Shown in pieces: positions 27,853-36,664 of a DNA stretch of 64,000 bases. The position numbers and the translations under genes were made by a program. Below the pieces are notes generated by a model, which was given only the letters and a program-made list of their open reading frames with translations, was not told where the DNA came from and did not search any database. How positions within the stretch are numbered: position 1 is the stretch's first letter; every line of letters begins with the position of its first letter. The stretch comes from Sphingopyxis chilensis (lineage in GTDB: Bacteria > Pseudomonadota > Alphaproteobacteria > Sphingomonadales > Sphingomonadaceae), in assembly GCF_035930445.1 (NCBI RefSeq), contig NZ_CP142394.1, forward strand, positions 3,195,501-3,259,500. The letters run 5' to 3'.

Positions 27853-29388
27853 ATGGATTTCCGTAACGTCGACAAGCTGAACCGCCGCGACATGATTCGC
27901 GGCACCGCGATGCTCGGGGCGGGCGCCGCCTTCATGCAGCCCGTCCCGCTCTGGGCGCAGTCGGGCACGATGGCGGATATCCGCAAAGCCGCCGAAGCCG
28001 GCAAGGACGCCTCGATCAAGCGCATCCGCGACTGGATCGCCCTCCCCTCGATCGCCGCCGAGAACCGCAGCATGGCCGAGGGTGCGGCCTATATGGCCGA
28101 GCTCGCGAAGGACGCGGGCTTCACCAATGTCGAAATCGTGCCGACCGACGGCCACCCCGGCGTGTTCGGCACGATCGACGTCGGCGCACCGCGCACGCTC
28201 GGCATCTATTTCATGTATGACGTCAAGCAGTTCGACCCCGCCGAATGGTCGTCGCCGCCGCTCGAAGGCAAGATGGTCGAGCGCCCCGGTTTTGGACAGG
28301 CGATCATGGGCCGCGGCGCGGTGAACCAAAAGGGGCCCGAGGCGACCTTCCTCGCCGCGCTCCACGCGATCCGCGCCGCCGGGCGCAAACTGCCGGTGAA
28401 CATCGTGCTCGTTTGCGAGGGCGAAGAAGAAATTGGCTCACCCCACTTCCGCCAGATCGCGACCAAACCCAACATCCTCGCCGCGCTCAAGAAGTGCGAG
28501 GGCATTTTCATCCCCTTCGCCTCGCAGGGCAAGACCGGCAATGTCACGGTTAACTTGGGCTCGAAAGGCATCATCGAACTCGAACTCGTCGCGAGCGGCG
28601 AGAAATGGGGCCGCGGTCCGAAGGGCGACGTCCATTCGAGCCTCAAAGCCATGGTCGATTCGCCCGCCTGGCGGCTGGTGCAGGCGCTCCAGACGCTCGT
28701 CACCTCCGATGGCAACAAGCCCGCGATCGAGGGCTGGTACGAAAATGTCCGCCCACTCACCGAACGCGAAAAATCGCTGATCCGCGAGGCTGCAAAGGCG
28801 GGCGACGAAGCCGCGCAGAAACAGGCGCTCGGCATCACCCACTGGATCGACAATCTCTCCTACCCCGACGCACTCACCCGCCTCGCGCAGGAACCCACGG
28901 TCAATATCGAAGGACTCGTCGCGGGCTACACCGGCCCCGGCGGCAAGACCGTGCTGCCGGGCAAGGCGGTCGCGAAACTCGACCTCCGCCTCGTCCCCAA
29001 CCAGACGCGCGCCGAGGCCGAGAAGAAACTCCGCGCGCATCTCGACAAGCATGGCTTCGCCGACGTCGAGGTCAATGTGTCGGGCGGTTACGACCCGACC
29101 GAGGTCGCCGAGGACAGCCGCCTCGTCCGCTCCGAACTCGCGACCTACAAGAAGCTCGGCGTCGCGACGAGCATCAACCCGCGCATGGCGGGCAGTTGGC
29201 CCGGCGCCACCTTCACCGCGCCGCCGGTGTCGATCCCCGCGGCGCATTTCGGCATCGGCCACGGCTCGGGCGCGCACGCCCCCGACGAATATTTTCTCAT
29301 CGATTCGACCAATCCCAAGGTCGCGGGCCTTGTCGACGCGACGATGGGTTTCGCCGAATTCCTCTACGTGCTGGCGGCGATCAAATAG
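27853..29388 (+). CDS. Tat-exported M20-family metallopeptidase
   Basis: The 511-residue product starts at the ATG with AGGGGAC upstream. The N-terminus carries a twin-arginine motif (LNRRDMIRGTAMLGAGAAFM), followed by cleavage near LWAQ. The M20 catalytic domain shows IYFMYDVKQFDP at the first metal site, GRGAVNQKGPEATFLAAL, and the acidic pair CEGEEEIGSPHF. A dimerisation domain follows. The YDV segment replaces the usual GHxDV histidine motif, so the metal set should be checked. The VOC gene follows by ten bases. Confidence 0.85.
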   Translation: MDFRNVDKLNRRDMIRGTAMLGAGAAFMQPVPLWAQSGTMADIRKAAEAGKDASIKRIRDWIALPSIAAENRSMAEGAAYMAELAKDAGFTNVEIVPTDGHPGVFGTIDVGAPRTLGIYFMYDVKQFDPAEWSSPPLEGKMVERPGFGQAIMGRGAVNQKGPEATFLAALHAIRAAGRKLPVNIVLVCEGEEEIGSPHFRQIATKPNILAALKKCEGIFIPFASQGKTGNVTVNLGSKGIIELELVASGEKWGRGPKGDVHSSLKAMVDSPAWRLVQALQTLVTSDGNKPAIEGWYENVRPLTEREKSLIREAAKAGDEAAQKQALGITHWIDNLSYPDALTRLAQEPTVNIEGLVAGYTGPGGKTVLPGKAVAKLDLRLVPNQTRAEAEKKLRAHLDKHGFADVEVNVSGGYDPTEVAEDSRLVRSELATYKKLGVATSINPRMAGSWPGATFTAPPVSIPAAHFGIGHGSGAHAPDEYFLIDSTNPKVAGLVDATMGFAEFLYVLAAIK

Positions 29389-29398
29389 GGAGGGGCAG

Positions 29399-29854
29399 AT
29401 GAGCGACCTCAACGGCGTCGCGCATGTCATCCTGACCGCGGGCGATTTCGCGCGCTCGACCGCCTTCTGGCGCGACATGATCGGCTATCTCGGCCTCAAA
29501 CTCGTGCTCGACAGCGAGCATATGCTCTATGGCGTCGGCGGGCGAACCGCGATCGGCATCCGCACCGGCAGCCCGGAAAACGCCGGCAAGCGCTTCGACC
29601 AGGGCGCCCCGGGGCTGCACCATGCCTGCTTCCGTATGCGCGACCGCGCCGCGATCGACCGCGTCCACACCTTCCTGACGGAGCGCGACGATATCCATAT
29701 CGTCCACGCGCCGCAGGAGGAGCCGTGGGCGCCGGGCTATTATTCGGTGCTGTTCGAGGATCCCGACGGCATCCGCATCGAATTCAACCATGTCCCCGGC
29801 GCCGGCCTGCTGGCGGAGGGCGAGCAGATCGGCGGCGCGAACGCGTTCGACTAG
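29399..29854 (+). CDS. VOC-family (glyoxalase fold) protein
   Basis: The 151-residue product starts at the ATG with GGGAGGGG upstream. Two beta-alpha-beta-beta-beta halves are visible: GVAHVILTAGDFARSTAFWRD in the first and APGLHHACFRMRDRAAIDRV then FEDPDGIRIEFNHV in the second. His, His and Glu at the expected places suggest a metal site. Members include dioxygenases, isomerases and resistance proteins. It follows the M20 peptidase gene and converges on the DUF481 gene, overlapping it by four bases at the stop codons. Confidence 0.82.
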   Translation: MSDLNGVAHVILTAGDFARSTAFWRDMIGYLGLKLVLDSEHMLYGVGGRTAIGIRTGSPENAGKRFDQGAPGLHHACFRMRDRAAIDRVHTFLTERDDIHIVHAPQEEPWAPGYYSVLFEDPDGIRIEFNHVPGAGLLAEGEQIGGANAFD

Positions 29855-31044
29855 AAACCGTAGACCAGCGTGAACCGCGTCTGGGTATCGACGCTTTCGA
29901 TCCCCGGCGGCGGGCTGGTGTCGATCTGCGCCGAATAGGCGATGCGCGCCGACAGCGCGCCGGTCAGCTTGGCGTTGAGCGCGGTCTGCGAACTGGTCGA
30001 ACCATTGGCTTCGCCGATGATCGTCGATGCGACCTGCGTCAGCCGCAGCGTCGGCGACAATTGCCAGCCGAAATCGAGCCCGGCGAGCGCGGTGAGTTCG
30101 GTGTCGTTGCCGCCATCGACGAAGTCGGTCTGGCGAAACGCCGGCCCGCCTTTCAGGCTCAGCGTCATCTTCTTGTTGTCGATCACCTTGTAGCCGAGCC
30201 CGCCCGACAGGTTCCAGCGCGTGTTATATCCCAGGATCCGGTCATGCTCCCAACGGCCGAGGCCATAGGCGAAGGTACGCTCATTGATCCGGTATTGCGG
30301 CTCGATCTCGGTCAGATAGCGTTCGACCGAGGTCTTGCCGTTCGTGCGCTGGTAATCGGCCTGCGCGCGCAGCTTGTGGAGCCAATCGATCCCCTGCCGC
30401 GCCAGCGAGAGGCCGGCGCTGAGGCCGGCCGAGTTCGTATTGCCGCTGCTGTGCGACGCGCCGATCTGCCCCTCGCCTTTCCAATTCTCCCAGAATTTGG
30501 ACGCCGCCAGTTTCGCCCTGGCGGCGGCTGCCGCCTCGTCCTTCAAGCGCTGCCGTTCGGCGCGATAGGCAACGACCTGTTCCTCGATTTCCGCGGCGTC
30601 CTCCGGCGTGGTCGCCTTGGCAAGCTTCGCGACCGCCTCGACATCGGCATCCCTACCGCTCGCCATCGCGGCGGCGAGCATGTTGCGTACCGGGTCGAAG
30701 GGGGCCTCCGGCGGATGACCGCTGCGGTAATATGCGAGCAGCGCGTCGATTTCGCCGATGTTGGACGGATGGGTCTGTCGGGCGAATCTGACCACCGCTT
30801 CGACATCGTCGTTGTTGCCGCTCGCGAAGGCGGCGTCGATCATCGCGCGCACCGCATCGGGCAGCGGCGGATCGAGCGGCACGAGCACCGTTGGAAGCGG
30901 GTTCGCCACGATCGGGTCGACAAGCAGCGGATCGACGAGGAGCGGGCCCTGCTGCGGATCGACGGTTTCCTGCGACGCCTGCGCCGCCGGAACGGCAAGC
31001 GAGAGAGGCAGGCAAAGCGCGGCCAGACGGGGGAGAGCTGTCAC
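29851..31044 (-). CDS. DUF481 outer-membrane beta-barrel protein
   Basis: The start was placed at a GTG (31044) with AAGGA upstream, opening a signal peptide (LAALCLPLSLAVPAAQA) and giving 397 residues. The first 200 mature residues are helical, with a repeated ASGNNDDVEAVVRFAR / ASGRDADVEAVAKLAK motif. A charged coiled coil (RQRLKDEAAAAARAKL) leads to the barrel, which begins GEGQIGASHSSGNTNSAGLS and ends with the aromatic TRFTLVYGF. The barrel matches YdiY-like DUF481. The repeat region is an unusual N-terminal extension. Confidence 0.8.
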   Translation of the reverse strand: MTALPRLAALCLPLSLAVPAAQASQETVDPQQGPLLVDPLLVDPIVANPLPTVLVPLDPPLPDAVRAMIDAAFASGNNDDVEAVVRFARQTHPSNIGEIDALLAYYRSGHPPEAPFDPVRNMLAAAMASGRDADVEAVAKLAKATTPEDAAEIEEQVVAYRAERQRLKDEAAAAARAKLAASKFWENWKGEGQIGASHSSGNTNSAGLSAGLSLARQGIDWLHKLRAQADYQRTNGKTSVERYLTEIEPQYRINERTFAYGLGRWEHDRILGYNTRWNLSGGLGYKVIDNKKMTLSLKGGPAFRQTDFVDGGNDTELTALAGLDFGWQLSPTLRLTQVASTIIGEANGSTSSQTALNAKLTGALSARIAYSAQIDTSPPPGIESVDTQTRFTLVYGF

Positions 31045-31177
31045 CGAAAACGTCCTTCTTGCGGGGGCGGAAGCCGGGTTCGTTCGATCGTTGGCGCGGG
31101 GCCGGAGCGCAAACGACGCGCTCCTATAACCCGAAAGTTTCTGGCATTTCCACCCCGCGTGCCCCATCTGCAAACCT

Positions 31178-31453
31178 ATGCTGATTGCCATCATCGCCAT
31201 CTTCTGCGCCGGAATCGGCAATTTCGCGATGCACCGCGCCTTCATGGAAAGCGACGATCCACTGATCCAGCAGATGGTGAAGCCGCTCGCGGACAGGGTC
31301 GGGCCGAACATCACCTATATTTTCGAATTCCTGCTGCTCGTCGGTGCGATGGCGATCGCGACGCGAAACTGGTTCGCGGCATTGATGCTCTATGGCCTCT
31401 ATACGATCTTCAACGCGATGGCGTTCAGCTGGATCATGCAAAGGCCGCGATAG
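31178..31453 (+). CDS. small inner-membrane protein
   Basis: The 91-residue product has three hydrophobic segments (LIAIIAIFCAGIGNFAM, ITYIFEFLLLVGAMAIA and FAALMLYGLYTIFNAMAF). It starts 133 bases upstream of and divergent from the DUF481 gene. No family is recognised. Codon usage matches its neighbours, and the closely spaced convergent gene supports its end. Confidence 0.65.
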   Translation: MLIAIIAIFCAGIGNFAMHRAFMESDDPLIQQMVKPLADRVGPNITYIFEFLLLVGAMAIATRNWFAALMLYGLYTIFNAMAFSWIMQRPR

Positions 31454-31476
31454 ACGGAGCGCGGCGCTTGCGCCGC

Positions 31477-32238
31477 TCAGCGCCGCCCCCTGCCATAATC
31501 GATCCGGATCCTGACCCAGGCGCCGACCAAAGGTCGTCCGCCAAGCCGCGGGGGCCGCACCCTGAACGCCCACGCCGCGGCGAGCACCGCGCGAGTGATC
31601 TGCGATCCGTTCGGATATTCGTCGAGCCCGACGCAGTCCTCGACGCGAAAATCGGGGGCCGTGCGGCAGGCGATCAGCCCCCAGCCAGGCCCGCTCGCGG
31701 TGGACAGATAGCCGCGCAATTCGTCATCTCTCGGCTCGCGATACCAGGCCGCGGCATAGAGCGGTTCGCCGTTGGGAGCCGTCCCCACCCGCTCCGTATC
31801 GCGAAAGGCGGAGGAGCCCCCCGTATCGGGCGGCCCATAGACCGGACGCGCGGCAGCGCGGGGAGGCGCGGGCTGTACAGGCGCGCTCGGCGTCGGAATT
31901 ATCGGCGTGACCTTGGGTTCGGCGACCGGCTGGGGCTGCGGCTCCGCCGGCTCCGGCGCCGGTTCCTCGATAGCGGGCTGCTGCGACGCCGGTCGCGCCT
32001 CGGCCGGCGCGGGTTGCGGTTCGGACGCGTCTTCCGACACCTCCGGGGCCTCGATGCTCACCACGCTGACACTTTCTTCCCGGACGTCGGGCGGTTCTTC
32101 GAAGCCGAAGGAGAGCAGCAGGAACAGCAGGAAGGCCGGGATCAGAACGGCCAGGCTTATGGCAAGCGCGCGATACCCCGTCCCGATGCGGAGCTGTTCG
32201 ACGTAGGGAGTGGCTGGAACGGAGCTCAGCTGAAGCAA
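31477..32238 (-). CDS. TonB-like protein with membrane anchor and proline-rich linker
   Basis: The frame continues upstream to 32340 without a convincing ATG; the TTG at 32238 with AAAAGA just upstream is the likeliest start, so the N-terminus is uncertain. The about 253-residue product has one membrane helix (ALAISLAVLIPAFLLFLLL), an acidic then proline/glutamate-rich linker (EPAPEPAEPQPQPVAEPK), and a C-terminal domain with ITRAVLAAAWAFRVRPPRLGG and WVRIRIDYG. This order is that of TonB, though the C-terminal domain is divergent. No exbB/exbD are adjacent. Confidence 0.65.
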   Translation of the reverse strand: MLQLSSVPATPYVEQLRIGTGYRALAISLAVLIPAFLLFLLLSFGFEEPPDVREESVSVVSIEAPEVSEDASEPQPAPAEARPASQQPAIEEPAPEPAEPQPQPVAEPKVTPIIPTPSAPVQPAPPRAAARPVYGPPDTGGSSAFRDTERVGTAPNGEPLYAAAWYREPRDDELRGYLSTASGPGWGLIACRTAPDFRVEDCVGLDEYPNGSQITRAVLAAAWAFRVRPPRLGGRPLVGAWVRIRIDYGRGRR

Positions 32239-32384
32239 TCTTTTGGTAGCGGTGCGCGCCGGTCGACAAGGCGCCGGGCTGGTTCTCGCGGGGGATAGGG
32301 CGGCGTCCGGCCTTTGACAAGCGCGAGCGTCATCCGGCAAACAAAACGGCGGCCCGATGCGATCGCTGATATCCGGTCAACAGC

Positions 32385-33509
32385 TCATGCGACCCCGTGA
32401 TACCACCACACGCCGTCGCGATCCTCGCGCCGCACCCGGCCTTCGACCTCCAGCCGTTTCAGATGCGCGAACGCCTCGCCGGTCGCCAGCCCCTGATTAT
32501 GCTCGCCGATCGGACGGTTGAACAGCAGGGGGAAACTGTCGACGACGCGCATCGGCGCCTTCGCCGCCGCTTCGGCGAGGTTGTAGAGCCGCATCCGATG
32601 CTCGTCGCGCAGCGCCATCAGGCGGACGTGCAGTCCCTTGAAGGGCTCGCCGTGCGCGGGGCAGGTGATAACGTCGGCGGGCACGGTTGCGAGCAATTTG
32701 TCGATCGAGGCGAGCCATTCGCCGAGCGGGTCGGCGTCTGGCTCGGTGATGTTGACCGAGACGTTCGAACTGATGCGCGGCAACACCTGATCGCCCGACA
32801 CCAGCACGCCCTCTTTCTCGTTCCACAGGCAGGCATGTTCGGGGCTGTGCCCCGATCCGGTGACGACCCGCCACCGCTGCGCGCCCATGTCGAGCGTTTC
32901 GCCATCGGCGATCCGCACATAGGAGCGCGGCAGCGCAAAGATCATCCGCTGGAACATGTTCCAGCCCCGCGCCCGCTGCGCCTCGACGGCGGCCTCGTCC
33001 CAGCCCGCGGCGCGCGACTGCGCCAGCACCTCGTCGGGCGCGGTATCGGACGAATCGGCAATGATCGCGCGCGCGGTCAGCATCTCGCCACGCGTCATCC
33101 ACAGTTTCACGCCCTGTTTCTTCGCGATCCAGCCGGCAAGGCCGATATGGTCGGGATGCAGGTGCGTGCCGATGACGCGCGTGATGCGCCGGTCCTTGAG
33201 CGCGCCGGCATAGAGCGCCTTCCACGCGTCGGAGCACATCGTCAGGCAGATGCCGGTATCGACGACGGCGATCCCGTCATGGTCGTCGAGAAGCCAGCTG
33301 TTGATATGGCCAAGCGACCCCGGCATCGGAATGCGCGCCCAGCTGATCCCGTCCGCGATGCGGATCGTCTCGCCTGCACCGGGCGCCGCCTCGCCCCACG
33401 GATAGGTTAGGCCGGCGTGGCTGGTCGCGGTGAAGCTGTCGTCCTGGGTCAGCGAGGCATCCGGCGAGCCGCTGGCCGCCGGGATATGGTCCTCGTCGCC
33501 CCCCGCCAT
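32385..33509 (-). CDS. MBL-fold metallo-hydrolase
   Basis: This is a 374-residue protein. The metal-binding motif THLHPDHIGLAGW, the later GSGHSPEHACLW and PAHGEPFKG, and the preceding DDHDGIAVVDTG strand mark a metallo-beta-lactamase fold. A C-terminal winged-helix-like segment (LATGEAFAHLKRLEVEGRVRRE) resembles the LACTB2/YcbL-type thioesterase or hydrolase group. The ATG lies three bases after the stop of the TrcR-like gene, so the two are one transcription unit. Confidence 0.87.
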   Translation of the reverse strand: MAGGDEDHIPAASGSPDASLTQDDSFTATSHAGLTYPWGEAAPGAGETIRIADGISWARIPMPGSLGHINSWLLDDHDGIAVVDTGICLTMCSDAWKALYAGALKDRRITRVIGTHLHPDHIGLAGWIAKKQGVKLWMTRGEMLTARAIIADSSDTAPDEVLAQSRAAGWDEAAVEAQRARGWNMFQRMIFALPRSYVRIADGETLDMGAQRWRVVTGSGHSPEHACLWNEKEGVLVSGDQVLPRISSNVSVNITEPDADPLGEWLASIDKLLATVPADVITCPAHGEPFKGLHVRLMALRDEHRMRLYNLAEAAAKAPMRVVDSFPLLFNRPIGEHNQGLATGEAFAHLKRLEVEGRVRREDRDGVWWYHGVA

Positions 33510-33512
33510 GCC

Positions 33513-34178
33513 TCAGGCTTCGCTATCGGCTTCGCTGGCTTCCTCGGCGGCGCGCGCTTCGTTCGCGGCCGTGCGTTCGGCGCGCAGTTCCTCGAGCAAC
33601 GCTTCGCGGTCGCCCTCGAACCGGTTGTCCTCGGGCGCCTTGATGCCGGCCTTCTTCGCCGCCTTGGCGACGAGCGCATCGAGTTCGCGCTGCGAACAGA
33701 GGCCGAGCGTCACCGGGTCCTTCGGCACGATGTTCGCGCTGTTCCAGTGGCTGCGGTCGCGGATCGCGCCGATCGTGTTGCGCGTCGTGCCGATCAGCTT
33801 GCCGATCGCGCCGTCGGACACTTCGGGATGATTCTTCAGGATCCACGCGATGCCGTCGGGCTTGTCCTGCCGCTTGCTGACGGGCGTATAGCGCGGACCG
33901 CGGGTACGGCGGATCGTGTCCTGCGCCTGCTTGCTCATCTTGAGCTTGTAATTGGGGTCCTTCTGACCCTTCTCGATTTCTTCCATCGACAGTTCGTGCG
34001 CGCGGACGGGGTCGCGGCCGGTATATTTGGTCGCGGCGGTCTCGTCGGCAATCGCCTGAACCTCGAGGATGTGGATGCCGCAATATTCGGCGATCTGGAC
34101 AAAGGTCAGGCCGGTGTTGTCGACCAGCCAGGCGGCGGTCGCGTGCGGCATCAGGGGGGTGGCGTCGGCATTGGCCAT
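33513..34178 (-). CDS. trcR: DUF1013-family protein, TrcR-like cell-cycle transcriptional regulator
   Basis: The 221-residue product starts at the ATG at 34178. It has the conserved alphaproteobacterial DUF1013 architecture: an N-terminal helix-turn-helix-like region (ATAAWLVDNTGLTFVQIAEYCGIHILEVQAIADE) and a second HTH-like region with DKPDGIAWILKNHPEVSDGAIGKLIGTTRNTIGAIRDRSHWN. The DPNYKLKMSKQAQDTIRRTR segment is also hallmark. The family includes TrcR, reported to associate with RNA polymerase; equivalence is by family. The C-terminus is an acidic Ala/Glu tail. Confidence 0.82.
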   Translation of the reverse strand: MANADATPLMPHATAAWLVDNTGLTFVQIAEYCGIHILEVQAIADETAATKYTGRDPVRAHELSMEEIEKGQKDPNYKLKMSKQAQDTIRRTRGPRYTPVSKRQDKPDGIAWILKNHPEVSDGAIGKLIGTTRNTIGAIRDRSHWNSANIVPKDPVTLGLCSQRELDALVAKAAKKAGIKAPEDNRFEGDREALLEELRAERTAANEARAAEEASEADSEA

Positions 34179-34255
34179 GACGGAAAGTCTCCAAGCGGAA
34201 ATAATAAGGGCCGCCCCTCGCAGGGCGGCCGTTCGGCGGCTGATGTAGACCTGTT

Positions 34256-35176
34256 TTAGGTTGCGGGCAAGGGGTGCTCGTCGGCAGCGAAGCCTGCGAC
34301 CGATTCGACGAGCCAGGCGCAAACTGCCCGCACGTCGGCACAGGCCATGTTGGCCGGCGTCGCGAGCATGTGATAGCTCTCGCCTTCGATGACCGGGCCG
34401 AAGGGGTGGACGAGCAGCCCCGCCTCGATCTCGGGCCGGGCAAGGATCAGGCTGCCGATTGCGACGCCATGCCCCGCGACCGCAGCCTGCAGGGCATGAT
34501 CGTCCGAACTGAAACGCGGCCCGTCGTCGACGGCCAGCCCGTCCATCCCGGCCAGCCGCGCCCATCGCCGCCAGTCGGACGCGTTGGCGGGCTGGCGCCA
34601 TTCGACATGCAGCAAGGTAGCGCGCATCAGGTCTTGCGGTCCGGACACGCCCAGCTTCGGGCTGCAAAGCGGTCCGAAGCGTTCGGAAAAAAGCGGTCGG
34701 CCGACCAGCCCGTCAAAAGGACCGGAGCCATAACGAACCGCCACATCGGCCAGCCCCGCGGCCAGATCGACCGGCTCGTTGGAGGAATGCAGCCGCAGGT
34801 CGAAATCGGGAAAGCGTTCGCGAAACGAGCCGAGCGCAGGCAGGAGCCTGCGCGCGGTGAACTGGATCGTCGCGGTCAATGTCACCGCCGCCCGCCGCGG
34901 CGCTGGCACAAGATCGGCAAGCGCCCGGTCGAACATGTCGAAGCCGTCGCGCAAAATCGGATAGAGCCGCTCGCCCGCTTCGGTCAGCGCGACCTGCCGC
35001 ACCTGACGAGTGAACAGCGCAAGGCCCAGCACATCCTCCAGCAGCCGTATCTGATGGCTGATCGCCGTGGGCGTCACCGCCAGCTCGTCCGCGGCCCTTC
35101 GAAAACTGAGATGGCGCGCCGCAGCTTCGAACGCGCGCAATGCGCCAAGGGGTGGGAGTTTCCGGTTTCGTGTCAT
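34256..35176 (-). CDS. LysR-family transcriptional regulator (GcvA-like)
   Basis: The product is about 306 residues from the ATG at 35176; an ATG seven codons upstream (35197) is possible and neither has a strong ribosome-binding site. The N-terminal HTH reads LPPLGALRAFEAAARHLSFRR, then AADELAVTPTAISHQIRLLE. The C-terminal half is the periplasmic-binding-like effector domain. It is divergent from the azoreductase gene, the standard arrangement for a LysR regulator and its target. Confidence 0.9.
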   Translation of the reverse strand: MTRNRKLPPLGALRAFEAAARHLSFRRAADELAVTPTAISHQIRLLEDVLGLALFTRQVRQVALTEAGERLYPILRDGFDMFDRALADLVPAPRRAAVTLTATIQFTARRLLPALGSFRERFPDFDLRLHSSNEPVDLAAGLADVAVRYGSGPFDGLVGRPLFSERFGPLCSPKLGVSGPQDLMRATLLHVEWRQPANASDWRRWARLAGMDGLAVDDGPRFSSDDHALQAAVAGHGVAIGSLILARPEIEAGLLVHPFGPVIEGESYHMLATPANMACADVRAVCAWLVESVAGFAADEHPLPAT

Positions 35177-35246
35177 AGATGAGGAAAATCGATCCATTGG
35201 CTGAGATATTCGCGCTCGACGCCTCAGTTTATAGAGGAGTATTTAC

Positions 35247-35275
35247 ATCCAGTCATCAAAACAAATGAACTGGAT
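35247..35275. promoter_or_regulatory. ATCCAGT-N15-ACTGGAT inverted repeat between lysR and azoreductase gene
   Basis: Exact 7-base arms lie at 35247-35253 and 35269-35275, just upstream of the azoreductase ATG at 35282. It could be a LysR binding site, or it could fold at the 5' end of the azoreductase message. It covers the place where a ribosome-binding site would be. Confidence 0.45.
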
Positions 35276-35281
35276 TATCCC

Positions 35282-36013
35282 ATGAGCATCCCGCAAGCCT
35301 CGGCGCTTAGCATACTCCACATCGATTCCAGCGCCCGGCCGGGCCTTTCGGGTCAGGACCGGCACGGCTCGCACAGCCGGCGGCTCAGCGCGCGCTTCGT
35401 GCGCCGATGGTCGCATGCGCGGCCGCAGGATCGGATCGTCTACCGCGACGTCGGGGCCGTCCCCCCGTCGCACGTCGATGCCGAATGGATCGCCGCCGCC
35501 TTCGCCCCACCCGAAAAGCGCAGCGACGCACAGCACGCCCGGCTGGCCGAAAGCGACCGGCTGGTCGCCGAACTGATGGCGGCGGATATCGTCGTCGTCG
35601 GGGCGCCCATGTATAATTTCGGTATGCCCGCGCCGCTGAAGGCCTGGCTCGACAATATCGTACGCGTCGGCGTCACCTTCGGTTTTGACCGGAAACGCGA
35701 GGGAGAACCCTATTGGCCGATGCTTCCTTCGGGAAAACGGGCGGTCATCCTCGGCGCGCGCGGCGATTACGGATATGACCCCGGCGGGCGTCAGGCGGAC
35801 GTCAATTTCGTCGAGGCAGGCCTGAAAGCGCCCCTCGCCTACATCGGGCTTCGCGACGCCAGTTCGATCGCGATCGAGTTTGACGAATTCGCCGACGAAC
35901 GCCTCGCTCGATCGATCGCCGCCGCGGAAAGCGCCGTTGACGCGCTGGTGGACCGGTTAATCGGCGAGCGGGACGAGCGCTTGTCCGCCCGACCGCTCTC
36001 CGCTGCGCGGTGA
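35282..36013 (+). CDS. azoR: FMN-dependent NADH-azoreductase-like flavodoxin-fold protein
   Basis: The 243-residue product has the flavodoxin-like FMN site at the N-terminus (SILHIDSSARPG, then SHSRRLSARFVRRW) and the diagnostic VVGAPMYNFGMPAPLKAWLDNIVRVGVTF of AzoR. These homodimeric enzymes reduce azo bonds and quinones with NADH and typically protect against electrophilic quinones. The divergent LysR gene is the probable activator. A short loop insertion (GYDPGGRQADV) lies after the third strand. Confidence 0.88.
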   Translation: MSIPQASALSILHIDSSARPGLSGQDRHGSHSRRLSARFVRRWSHARPQDRIVYRDVGAVPPSHVDAEWIAAAFAPPEKRSDAQHARLAESDRLVAELMAADIVVVGAPMYNFGMPAPLKAWLDNIVRVGVTFGFDRKREGEPYWPMLPSGKRAVILGARGDYGYDPGGRQADVNFVEAGLKAPLAYIGLRDASSIAIEFDEFADERLARSIAAAESAVDALVDRLIGERDERLSARPLSAAR

Positions 36014-36026
36014 TTCCGCTCGGCTC

Positions 36027-36593
36027 CTATGGACTGCACTGCCACAGTCCGGCGAAGACGCGCTGCGCGCCATCGGCACGGTCGGCGGTCAGCGTCGCGG
36101 GACGCGGCGGCGATTCGCCCCCGCCCGCGGCCGGGCCGACGAGCGCGACGCGCAGTTCAAGTCCCTTGCCGAAGAATTTGGTGCCCTTCGCCATCGCGTC
36201 GAACCCGCCATTGGCCGAAATCGTCTCGATCGTATCGCCGACCTTCACGATCCCGCGCGACGGCTCCTGCGACGCGACGTCGCCCTGCGCAAGCAGGATC
36301 GGCTCTGCGCCCTCTTCGGCGGCGAAGCTGCACGCGAGCTCGCCCTTGAGCTTCGCGCCGCCGACATCGGCCTCGGTCAGCGCGGCGAGCTCGATCGGTG
36401 AACCGTCGCCGCCGCGCGTCGGCACGTCGGTCGGCTTGATCGCGGGCGGGGCCGTCTCGGCCGTCTTGCCATCGGGCGCGACCTCGCCGTCATAGGAGGC
36501 GGTGGCGTTTTTATCGCTTTCGGCAGGCTGCGAACAGGCCGCCAGGGCAAGCGCGAGCGCGGTGGCGGGAAGGAACAGGTTACGCATATTCAT
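36027..36593 (-). CDS. lipoprotein of unknown function
   Basis: The 188-residue product has a lipobox LALAACSQPAESD. The mature part has an acidic/proline linker (APPAIKPTDVPTRGG), then a domain with LAALTEADVGGAKLKGELACSFAAEEG and the C-terminal RVFAGLWQCSP. Two conserved-looking cysteines could pair. The frame upstream of 36593 is antisense to the neighbouring gene and was discarded. I do not recognise the family. Confidence 0.72.
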   Translation of the reverse strand: MNMRNLFLPATALALALAACSQPAESDKNATASYDGEVAPDGKTAETAPPAIKPTDVPTRGGDGSPIELAALTEADVGGAKLKGELACSFAAEEGAEPILLAQGDVASQEPSRGIVKVGDTIETISANGGFDAMAKGTKFFGKGLELRVALVGPAAGGGESPPRPATLTADRADGAQRVFAGLWQCSP

Positions 36594-36664
36594 CGGGAGA
36601 GATCGTCCTTTTTGATTGCCCCCCGATTCCCTAACCGCCGAAAATGGCAAGCCGTTCCCTCGGC

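Noticed and set aside
29725..32298. 857-codon plus-strand frame opposite the DUF481 and TonB-like genes
   Set aside because: Low-complexity Arg-rich product. It overlaps a clear VOC gene, a small membrane gene and two minus-strand genes with recognisable domains.
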